Assembly: GCF_022179645.1 (NCBI RefSeq)
Contig: NZ_BPRA01000001.1
Coordinates: 372,001 to 436,000, forward strand
Direction of reading: 5' to 3'
DNA length: 64,000 nt
DNA from: Methylobacterium thuringiense
GTDB taxonomy: Bacteria > Pseudomonadota > Alphaproteobacteria > Rhizobiales > Beijerinckiaceae
Under the pieces are notes generated by a model. The model searched no databases. It saw nothing but the letters and a program-made list of their open reading frames with translations, and was not told the origin of the DNA. Positions 57,464 to 64,000 of the stretch are shown here, one piece after another; within the stretch, counting starts at the first letter, position 1, and each line of letters begins with the position of its first letter. Made by a program: the position numbers and the translations under genes.

Positions 57464-57614
57464 GTCCACTGCTCGTCGGCGCGCAAAGGTGTGCGGCCTG
57501 AAGACGTCGCGAGAGACGCGCCGGACCGCTCATCGTAACGATGCCGCATCGCGACGCGGTTGACGCTCGGCCCATGACCGAGGCCCTGTCGCGCCTTCAC
57601 GGCACGAGAGCATC

Positions 57615-57788
57615 ATGAATCCGTTTCAGGCAATCAAGAAGGCCTATGCCGCGCTGTGCGGCAGCCTCTCGGACACGAGCGACAGGCTCGGAAGGCAAAA
57701 CGCGGATCGGCTGAAGCGGCTCGACGCGTACAACGCGCGGTACGGCAAGACGACGCCAAAGAACGGGACGGGCAGCGATCGGCATTGA
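57615..57788 (+). CDS. Small hypothetical protein, 57 residues
   Basis: A frame below usual annotation size: MNPFQAIKKAYAALCGSLSD, then TSDRLGRQNADRLKRLDAYN, ending TGSDRH and TGA at 57788. The composition is helical and basic, with one cysteine. GAGAG lies 5-9 bases upstream of the ATG. The frame uses typical codons and sits in a space otherwise without a gene, so it is plausible but unproven. Function unknown. Confidence 0.45.
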   Translation: MNPFQAIKKAYAALCGSLSDTSDRLGRQNADRLKRLDAYNARYGKTTPKNGTGSDRH

Positions 57789-58174
57789 GGCGGCCCCCGG
57801 CGGTCCGCCTGTCCATCGGCAAGGGTCCGTCGACCGTTGAGGGTCGGTCATACCGTTTCTGGTTGATTGAAGCGGTTGCCGTCCCTGTCCTCGCCCCCTG
57901 GACGAGGGGGACCGCGCGCAGCGCGGTGGAGTGGGCAGCACCGGACCTATGCCGGCAATACCGCGCCCCCTCCGTCCGCTTCACGGCCACCTCCCCCAAA
58001 GGGGGGGGGAGGGCCCTGCCGCATACCGATCCGATCGAACGAAAACGGTATCAGACCCATACCTACGGCCGGTTGGCTTCGAGTATCCTGCACTCACCCG
58101 TTGGCACGCGCGAACGCGCACTGCTGCTCGTGCGGCGGATGCCTTCGACCGATCTCGGTCCAAGGCCGCTGGCA
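57789..58174. repeat. Dispersed GC repeat region (family C copy)
   Basis: 386 bases without a convincing gene. 57885-58015 contains GAGGGGGACC, GCGGTGGAGTGGGCAGCACC, the CCCCCTCCGTCCGCTTC block followed by CGGCCACCTCCCCC and a run of nine G residues (58001-58010 region), the same blocks as at 4520-4755 but in another order. The rest (58016-58174) shows no structure that I recognise. Confidence 0.6.
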
Positions 58175-58420
58175 TCAGTGCTTGACGAGGCTTTCGACGC
58201 TCTCGTTCGGGCCGATCCTGCCGGCGAAGCGGGCGAGCTTGCTCAGGCTCTGTTCGGTGAGGCCGCCGGCATTGGCGAAGGTGGCCAGCGCCATGCTCAC
58301 CAGGAATTCGGCCTCGGCCTGGGTCATGGCCCGGCCGCTCAAGGTGCTGGCCGCGCCCTTCACCGCCATGACCGATTGACGAAACGCCTCGTCGCTCTTG
58401 AGCTCTTCAAGTCGCTTCAT
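58175..58420 (-). CDS. Small hypothetical protein, 81 residues
   Basis: The ATG at 58420 has GGGGAGG 4 bases upstream. The protein is helical: MKRLEELKSDEAFRQSVMAV, GRAMTQAEAEFLVSMALATF, LTEQSLSKLARFAGRIG. No signal or membrane segment. The frame is open far upstream, but that part is Arg-rich noise. Function and family unknown. Confidence 0.55.
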   Translation of the reverse strand: MKRLEELKSDEAFRQSVMAVKGAASTLSGRAMTQAEAEFLVSMALATFANAGGLTEQSLSKLARFAGRIGPNESVESLVKH

Positions 58421-58669
58421 CGTCCTCCCCGCCCGCGCTCGCCCGTCGGCGTTTGCCGTGGCCCATGCCGGCGAAATGCGCAACGGGGTAAGGCTGTTCC
58501 CCCAAAGCAACGGTCGCGTCGATATGGGGTGATGGCGGGCGGCCGTAGGCCCCGACAGCTGTCGTCGCCACGGACTCGACGCAAACCGCCGGTATCGCCG
58601 CCGGACTGCCTCGAGTGTTTCGAGACAAACGGGAGCGGGCCGGCGAGAACGGCCCAGGATTCTGTCGTC

Positions 58670-58810
58670 ATGTATCCTGTCGTCGCCGTGCTGCTCCTGA
58701 TGGTGTTGGTCGCGATCATCGGAAGCCTTCCGACGACCGGCCCCTGGGGCTTTGCCGCGATCGCGATCATCGTGGCGGCCCTCGTCGTGCCGTGGACGCA
58801 GGCCGAATAG
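58670..58810 (+). CDS. Small membrane protein, 46 residues
   Basis: MYPVVAVLLLMVLVAIIGSL is one hydrophobic helix and WGFAAIAIIVAALVVPW a second, joined by a short PTTGP turn, ending TQAE. It is probably a two-helix inner-membrane protein. AGGA lies 12 bases upstream of the ATG at 58670. It is below normal annotation size; the clean two-helix pattern supports it being real. Function unknown. Confidence 0.5.
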   Translation: MYPVVAVLLLMVLVAIIGSLPTTGPWGFAAIAIIVAALVVPWTQAE

Positions 58811-58841
58811 GCGCGGTACCTCGCAGCGAGCCGCGACGACG

Positions 58842-59078
58842 CTACTCGGCATCTTCCATCGTCAGGGTCAGGCGCGAGCGCATGACGAAGGCGCCGGCCT
58901 CGTCACGCACCGCGGCCACGAAGTCCTCGCGGTCGAGATCGGCGGAAAGGTCCCGGACGATCGTCGTCATGATGCGCAGGAGCTTGTGCCGCACGGCGTC
59001 GATATCGGGCAGGTCGAACCCCTCTGTATCGCGCACATGCTCGGTTCCGGTGTGAAGGTCGATGAAGTAGCGCGGCAC
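58842..59078 (-). CDS. DUF6894 family protein
   Basis: A 78-residue soluble protein from a GTG at 59078. It begins PRYFIDLHTGTEHVRDTEGFDLPD and ends AFVMRSRLTLTMEDAE; this is the standard pattern of DUF6894 (PRYFFDxxDG...D..G), present in many paralogues in Methylobacterium. Function unknown. A 14-base perfect palindrome lies 38 bases upstream of the start. Confidence 0.8.
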   Translation of the reverse strand: MPRYFIDLHTGTEHVRDTEGFDLPDIDAVRHKLLRIMTTIVRDLSADLDREDFVAAVRDEAGAFVMRSRLTLTMEDAE

Positions 59079-59618
59079 TGGCTCGAGCTCATGTGGGAAT
59101 TGTACCCACGATCATATTACGTACGTAATCGATGAGGACGTGACAAGATCGCGCATCCCACTGAAAAACGCGAGTCCTCGCCATGACGGTTTTTGGCGGT
59201 TTTTCAGTCGATCCGCCTCGCATGAAGCAGATCGGGACGATGTCGGACCATTCCGTCGAGCAGGATTCGCCCTACAGCGGGAACTCGGTCTGTCGAAGGA
59301 CGCGCCGCGGGCCGGCTAGACGTAGCAACAACTACATGTTGCAGAACAGGAACACGATCGCGGGCACAAAGTCCACGCCATCGACCGTCGTACTCCGCGA
59401 CACCTCCGGGCGAATGTCGCTGTTCCCAATGGGGCAAGACTAGGCTTCCTGGAATGCGGCACGATGCATACCGTGATCAGGCCGGGGAGCATGAAATCCG
59501 CGCCACCTTGCGGCCCCGGAACGGGGTCCGAAAGCAACGGTGCGCAGAGCCCCGAAGTGGCTTCCGGTCGCGGCGGGAAAGCGCCAAGCTGGCCTTCGCG
59601 AAAACCACCGAGAACCCC
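59079..59618. other. Long intergenic interval before the collagen-like gene
   Basis: 540 bases without a supported gene. It holds the palindrome at 59116-59129, then a region of short frames on both strands without ribosome-binding sites. A minus-strand frame without a start codon (about 59338-59442) ends [16 protein letters not shown], which looks like the end of a real protein and may be a gene relic. The collagen-like gene must be promoted from the right part of this interval. Confidence 0.4.
59116..59129. promoter_or_regulatory. Perfect 14-base palindrome, operator-like
   Basis: ATTACGTACGTAAT is fully self-complementary and AT-rich compared with its neighbourhood. It lies 38-51 bases upstream of the GTG of the DUF6894 gene, where a promoter or operator would be expected. 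The binding factor is unknown. Confidence 0.5.
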
Positions 59619-60530
59619 ATGCTGGTCGACCGATCGCTCAAGGCCGCCGCCTCGGGTCTGTTCCTGGCCATCGGGCTCGCCTGCACGCCGGCACGCGCCG
59701 AGATCCAGGTCCAGGCTGCGAAGATCACCGCAGGCGAACTCTGGGTGCTCGGGTCGGCGGACGAGCCCGACATCGAGATCACCCTCGACGGCGGTTTCGC
59801 GCGGCGCACCGACGGCAAGGGGCAGTTCGAGTTCCGGATCATCCATCACCCCGCGACCTGCATCGTCACCCTGCGCACCGAGCGCCAGGAACGCCGCGCC
59901 GTCGTCGCCGAATGCGGCCAGCAGGGCCCTCCGGGGCTGCCCGGGCCGATCGGCGCGACGGTCACCTCGATCATACCGGGGCCACCCGGCATGCCAGGAC
60001 CGAGCGGGGAGGCGGGTCCGCCGGGGCCTGCCGGAGAGCCGGGAACACCAGGTCCGGCGGGGGAGGCCGGCCCGGCGGGACCGCAGGGCGCGCGGGGCGA
60101 TGCCGGCGCCGCCGGATCTCCGGGCGCGGATGGGCGTCCCGGAAGCGATGGCATGAAGGGCGCCGATGGCGCGCCCGGCGAGAAGGGAGAGCCGGGGCTT
60201 GCCGGTCCGGCAGGACCGGCGGGCGAGAAAGGCGAGCCGGGAGCGGTCGGTCCCGAAGGGCCGGCAGGGCCGGCGGGTCCACCGGGGGCCGCCGGGGAGG
60301 CGGGCCCCCCCGGCCCGCCCGGCAGGCCGGGCTCCACGGGTCCTGCGGGGCCGGCAGGCCCCGCCGGCAAGGCCGGCCCTGCCGGGCCGCGCGGGCCTGC
60401 CGGCTCTGCCGGTGCCACCGCGCCGCCGAAAACGCCGGCCCGCGCCCCGAAGGCCGAGTCGGAGACCGGCTCACGCAGTTCGCGCCGCCCCCCGCCCGAG
60501 CCGGATCCCGACCCGGATATCGTGCGGTAG
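59619..60530 (+). CDS. Exported collagen-like protein (Gly-X-Y repeats)
   Basis: A 303-residue protein from the ATG at 59619. A signal peptide (residues 1-27, ending TPARAE) precedes a small globular domain (about 28-100) with [20 protein letters not shown] and a possible disulfide ([13 protein letters not shown]). Five Gly-X-Y triplets, a VTSIIP interruption, and then 49 uninterrupted triplets follow (GEKGEPG appears twice), with Pro in the X or Y position of most. A Pro/Arg/Ser-rich C-terminus ([11 protein letters not shown]) ends it. Bacteria generally lack prolyl hydroxylase, but such repeats can form triple helices. It would be periplasmic, surface-bound or secreted; no anchor motif is visible. 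Confidence 0.85.
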   Translation: MLVDRSLKAAASGLFLAIGLACTPARAEIQVQAAKITAGELWVLGSADEPDIEITLDGGFARRTDGKGQFEFRIIHHPATCIVTLRTERQERRAVVAECGQQGPPGLPGPIGATVTSIIPGPPGMPGPSGEAGPPGPAGEPGTPGPAGEAGPAGPQGARGDAGAAGSPGADGRPGSDGMKGADGAPGEKGEPGLAGPAGPAGEKGEPGAVGPEGPAGPAGPPGAAGEAGPPGPPGRPGSTGPAGPAGPAGKAGPAGPRGPAGSAGATAPPKTPARAPKAESETGSRSSRRPPPEPDPDPDIVR

Positions 60531-60541
60531 CGCAGCCACCG

Positions 60542-63500
60542 TCACGGGCGGCGGGCGAGATCCGCGAGCAGGCTCGAGGCCACCACCGCCTTCGACACGG
60601 TCAGGCCCGACGACGCGATGGCGTCGATCGCGCCGCGGATCCGGGTCAGCGCAGGTCCACGGGAGGCGACCCAGGCGTCCAGGGCCTCCGGGCCGGAGCC
60701 GATGCCGCCCATGACCTCGGCCGTCAGGCTGCGATGGGCTGTGGAGATGCCGGCGACGGCACGCTCCAGGGCGACACGGTCGAAGGTGTCGGCGACAGGA
60801 ACCCGCCGGGTCTCGGCGACGAGGGCGTCGAGGCGGAAGGCGTGCTCGATGGCGAAATGCGTGGCCGCGATCTCCGGCACCGAATGGCCGTCGGTCTCGG
60901 CCACCCGCACGATGTCGGGGGCCGAGATCAGCGCCTTGAGCGAGGCCAGCCGGCGCGCCGGTTCCTCGTCCATGCCGCGGGCGACGAGGTCGGCGCGCTT
61001 CGCCTCGATCTCCTGCGCGGCGTCCGCATCGATCACGCGGGGCAGGGCTTCCAGCACGGCGCTGACGCCCTCGCGGTAGCGCGCGACGATCGGCGAGAGG
61101 CCGCCCGAGAGATCGAGGTTGCGGATGAACCAGGTGATGCGATTGGCGAGCAGATCCTGCACCTCGGCGTAGAGGCCGAGCTGGTCCTGGCCGGGGAGGG
61201 CGCCGCAGAGCCGGTCGATGGCGAGGTTCAACTCCAGCAGTCCGAAGGCGTCACGGGTGACGGCGTAGGCTTTGGCGATGGTGGCGGCGTCCGCGCCGGT
61301 CTCGTCGATCAGCCGGGTGACGAGGGCCGGGCCGCCGCGGTTGACGATGATGTTGGCGAGCGCCGTCGAGACGATCTCGCGGCGCAGGCGGTGGCCTCTC
61401 ACCGCGTCGGGGAACTGCGCCTTGAGCGCGGCGGGGAAGTAGCGCTGCAGTTCGCGGTCGAAATACGGGTCGTCGGGCACCGCGCTCTCGAGGATCGCGT
61501 CGTGCAGCGCGAGCTTGGCGTAGGCCAGCAGCACCGCATATTCCGGCCGGGTCAGACCCTCGCCGCGGCGCAGGCGGTCGTTAAGCGTGGCGTCGTCGGG
61601 CAAGTACTCCACGGCCCGGTCGAGCCGGCCGTCAGCCTCCAGCGCCTGCATCACCCGCATGGAGAAGCCGGTCTCGCCGGCCCCCCTGCGCAGCGCCAGG
61701 GAAAGGGCGAGCGTCTGGAGCTGATTGTTGCGCAACACCAGCGCGGCGACGTCGTCGGTCATCGCGACCAGCAACGCATTGCGTGCGTCCGGCCCGAGGC
61801 GGCCGTCGCGCTCGGGCGTCATCAGCGCGATCTTGATGTTCACCTCGACGTCGGAGGTGTTGACGCCGGCGGAGTTGTCGATGGCGTCGGTGTTCAGCCG
61901 CACGCCGGCCCGCGCCGCCTCGATGCGACCGCGCTGGGTCAGGCCGAGATTGGCGCCTTCGCCGACCACCTTGGCGCGCAGCATGGTGCCGGCGATGCGC
62001 ACCGCATCGTTGGCCTTGTCGCCGGCCTCTTCCTCGGTCTCGGTCCCGGCGCGGACATAGGTACCGATGCCGCCGAGCCAGAGGAGGTCGACGGGCGCCT
62101 TGAGGATCGCCTGGATCACCTCGGCCGGGGCGGCTTCCACCCTGTCGAAGCCGAGGACATCCCGGATCTCGGGCGAGAGCGCGATGCTTTTCGCGGATCG
62201 CGAAAACACGCCGCCGCCGGCCGAGATAAGAGACTTGTCGTAATCCGCCCAGGACGAGCGGGGCAGAGCGAACAGGCGCTTGCGCTCGGCATGGCTCAGG
62301 GCGGCGTCGGGGGTCGGATCGAGGAAGATGTCGCGGTGATCGAAGGCGGCGACGAGTCTGAGGCTCGTCGAGAGCAGCATGCCGTTGCCGAAGACGTCAC
62401 CCGACATGTCGCCGACGCCGACGACGCTCACCGGGTCGCGTTGCACGTCGACGTCGATCTCCTGGAAGTGGCGCTTCACCGCCTCCCAGGCGCCACGGGC
62501 GGTGATGCCCATGACCTTGTGGTCGTAGCCCTGACTGCCGCCCGAGGCGAAGGCGTCGCCGAGCCAGTGGCCGCGCTGCTGCGACAGGGCGTTGGCGATG
62601 TCGGAGAACGTGGCGGTGCTCTTGTCGGCCGCCACCACGAGATAGGCGTCGTCGCCGTCGTGACGCACGGTGTCGGCCGGGGGCACGATGCCGCCTTCGA
62701 CGATGTTGTCGGTGAGTTCGAGCAGCGTGCGGATGAAGATGCGGTAGCTCTCGGTGCCCTCGACGAGCCAGGCGGCACGGTCCGAGGCCGGCGGAAGCTG
62801 CTTCGGGAAGAAGCCGCCCTTGGCGCCGACGGGCACGATCACCGCGTTCTTGACCTGCTGCGCCTTCACCAGGCCGAGGATTTCCGTCCGAAAGTCCTCG
62901 GGCCGGTCCGACCAGCGCAGGCCGCCGCGGGCGACGTAGCCGAAGCGCAGATGCACGCCCTCGACGCGGGGCGAATACACGAAGATCTCGAAGAACGGCC
63001 GCGGCAGCGGCATCGCCGTGACCTTGGCGCAGGCGAACTTGAATGAAATCGTCTCGCGCAGACCGCCCGCAACAGTCCGCTGATAGAAGTTGGTGCGGAC
63101 GGCCGCCTCGATCAGGTTGACGAACCGGCGCAGGATGCGGTCGTCGTCGAGACTGGTGACGTCGGCCAGCCCCGCCTCGATCTCTTCGCGGATCGTACTT
63201 TGCGCCGCCTCGCGGTCGCCTTCGACGGCGGGGTCGAAGCGGGCACGGAACAGCGCGACGATCTTCGCGGACAAGGCCGCGTGCCGGCTCAGCGTCGCGG
63301 CGAGATAGTCCTGCCCGTAGCGGATGCGGAGCTGGCGCAGGTAGTGCCCGAGCGCCCGCATCAGCGCGGCCTCGCGCCAATCGAGCCCCGCTTCGAGCAC
63401 GAGGCGATTGTAGCCGTCGGATTCCGCCCGGCGCTCCGAGAGGGCGAGCAGCGCGGCCTCCAGCGGCTTCTCCAGCCGTTCGAGGTCGACCGCCGCGCCG

Positions 63501-64000
63501 CTGGCGCGCTCCAGCAGCATGTCGTGCAGCCAGACCCGGATCTGCCCGTCAGGCAGCAGCACCCGATAGGTGCGCTCGTCGATCACGCGGAAGCCGAGAT
63601 GTTCCAGCGCCGGCACCCGGTCGGACAACGGCAGCGCCGCTCCGCGCGAAAACACCTTCAACCTGACCTGGGAGGCCGGATCGGTGTCGCGCCGGCCGAG
63701 TTCGGCCGCGCGGGGATCGGCCTCCGAGAGCCGCTCCAGCACCGCGACGTCTGCGACGGCGACGCGCGGATCGAAGTTTTCGCGGTAGCCGACGGAGAAG
63801 GCCTCGGTGTAGCGGCCGGCCAGCGAACGGGCGCCGGGATCCGGCATCGCCTCCGCCAGGGCCTCGCGCAGTCCGTCGCCCCAGGTCCGGACGATGGCCG
63901 AGATGCCCTCTTCGAGGGTCGCGGATTCTCGGTCCTGCGTAATCTTCTCGACGAGGCCGACGATGACGTGGATGCGCGCCAGCGGCCCCTCGGAAAATTC
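60542..64000 (-). CDS. NAD-specific glutamate dehydrogenase, large type, cut by window edge
   Basis: The frame continues upstream beyond the right edge (about 1152 residues visible; the family is about 1600). This is the large NAD-GDH that deaminates glutamate to 2-oxoglutarate and ammonia. Visible motifs are YVARGGLRWSDRPEDFRTEILGL, VKNAVIVPVGAKGGFFPKQL (substrate lysine region), DKSTATFSDIAN, and GVGDMSGDVFGNGMLLS. The C-terminal helical region ends SLLADLARRP. An ATG at 63847 is internal, since the reading frame is conserved to the window end. No neighbouring gene suggests an operon; the collagen-like gene converges with 11 bases between. Confidence 0.95.
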   Translation of the reverse strand, partial: EFSEGPLARIHVIVGLVEKITQDRESATLEEGISAIVRTWGDGLREALAEAMPDPGARSLAGRYTEAFSVGYRENFDPRVAVADVAVLERLSEADPRAAELGRRDTDPASQVRLKVFSRGAALPLSDRVPALEHLGFRVIDERTYRVLLPDGQIRVWLHDMLLERASGAAVDLERLEKPLEAALLALSERRAESDGYNRLVLEAGLDWREAALMRALGHYLRQLRIRYGQDYLAATLSRHAALSAKIVALFRARFDPAVEGDREAAQSTIREEIEAGLADVTSLDDDRILRRFVNLIEAAVRTNFYQRTVAGGLRETISFKFACAKVTAMPLPRPFFEIFVYSPRVEGVHLRFGYVARGGLRWSDRPEDFRTEILGLVKAQQVKNAVIVPVGAKGGFFPKQLPPASDRAAWLVEGTESYRIFIRTLLELTDNIVEGGIVPPADTVRHDGDDAYLVVAADKSTATFSDIANALSQQRGHWLGDAFASGGSQGYDHKVMGITARGAWEAVKRHFQEIDVDVQRDPVSVVGVGDMSGDVFGNGMLLSTSLRLVAAFDHRDIFLDPTPDAALSHAERKRLFALPRSSWADYDKSLISAGGGVFSRSAKSIALSPEIRDVLGFDRVEAAPAEVIQAILKAPVDLLWLGGIGTYVRAGTETEEEAGDKANDAVRIAGTMLRAKVVGEGANLGLTQRGRIEAARAGVRLNTDAIDNSAGVNTSDVEVNIKIALMTPERDGRLGPDARNALLVAMTDDVAALVLRNNQLQTLALSLALRRGAGETGFSMRVMQALEADGRLDRAVEYLPDDATLNDRLRRGEGLTRPEYAVLLAYAKLALHDAILESAVPDDPYFDRELQRYFPAALKAQFPDAVRGHRLRREIVSTALANIIVNRGGPALVTRLIDETGADAATIAKAYAVTRDAFGLLELNLAIDRLCGALPGQDQLGLYAEVQDLLANRITWFIRNLDLSGGLSPIVARYREGVSAVLEALPRVIDADAAQEIEAKRADLVARGMDEEPARRLASLKALISAPDIVRVAETDGHSVPEIAATHFAIEHAFRLDALVAETRRVPVADTFDRVALERAVAGISTAHRSLTAEVMGGIGSGPEALDAWVASRGPALTRIRGAIDAIASSGLTVSKAVVASSLLADLARRP

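Noticed and set aside
59540-63046. Open frame of 1168 codons on plus, antisense to glutamate dehydrogenase and out of frame with the collagen-like gene
   Set aside because: Same high-GC shadow effect; its composition is biased and it crosses two well-supported genes.

Overview
The window comes from a high-GC alphaproteobacterium of the Hyphomicrobiales (Rhizobiales), most probably Methylobacterium or Methylorubrum. The evidence is the very GC-rich coding, frequent GTG starts, a DgcN/DgcA pair, a hemD/Mic60-like/hemY cluster, DUF6894, DUF2336 and DUF1491 proteins, a 1.1 kb-plus fragment of the large NAD-dependent glutamate dehydrogenase, and several families of dispersed palindromic repeats typical of the order. 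It is ordinary chromosome rather than a plasmid or genomic island: I see no transposase, integrase, phage gene, CRISPR array, rRNA or tRNA.

Layout. 1-5.5 kb: the start of mtnA (cut by the window edge), two small genes, then the serine-biosynthesis pair serC-serA and trmD, all mainly on the minus strand. 5.5-10.5 kb: a secreted-type methyltransferase and a DUF4239 membrane protein on plus, facing the minus-strand ffh / chorismate mutase / rpsP / rimM operon. 10.7-14.1 kb: a coiled-coil protein, a 23-codon micro-gene with a near-perfect Shine-Dalgarno sequence, a Rieske oxygenase, a small protein and a metallo-beta-lactamase-fold hydrolase. 14.3-17.7 kb: hslV and hslU separated by a multi-pass membrane protein. 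18.0-20.0 kb: dgcN-dgcA (N-acyl-D-glutamate metabolism). 20.0-24.9 kb: a membrane histidine kinase, a peptidoglycan-binding protein, DUF1491 and DUF2336 proteins. 25.0-31.0 kb: hemY, a Mic60-like protein and hemD, divergent from tsaD. 31.3-37.2 kb: MscS-type channel, gpsA and gyrB. 37.5-46.2 kb: a glyoxalase-II-like hydrolase, a DUF2946 protein with a TonB-dependent receptor, a large class A penicillin-binding protein and three envelope-associated unknowns.

46.5-51.4 kb holds a truncated XRE-like regulator, a PAQR/hemolysin III protein, a GT61-like glycosyltransferase, heme A synthase (ctaA) and DUF2842. 51.4-57.0 kb is an exopolysaccharide-type locus: polysaccharide deacetylase, FemAB/GNAT-like protein, a GumC/ExoP-like chain-length protein and a divergently transcribed Wza-like export lipoprotein. 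57.0-60.5 kb holds a YciA thioesterase, several very small proteins, and a secreted collagen-like protein. The window ends inside NAD-glutamate dehydrogenase.

Most genes are housekeeping: translation and protein targeting (ffh, rpsP, rimM, trmD, tsaD), proteolysis (hslVU), replication topology (gyrB), heme (hemD, hemY, ctaA), phospholipid precursor (gpsA) and cell wall. The items most worth a second look are the 23-residue peptide gene at 11.35 kb, the membrane gene embedded in hslVU, the Mic60-like protein with a very long disordered N-terminus, the collagen-like exported protein, and a palindromic repeat that appears to supply the C-terminus of a DUF1902 protein.
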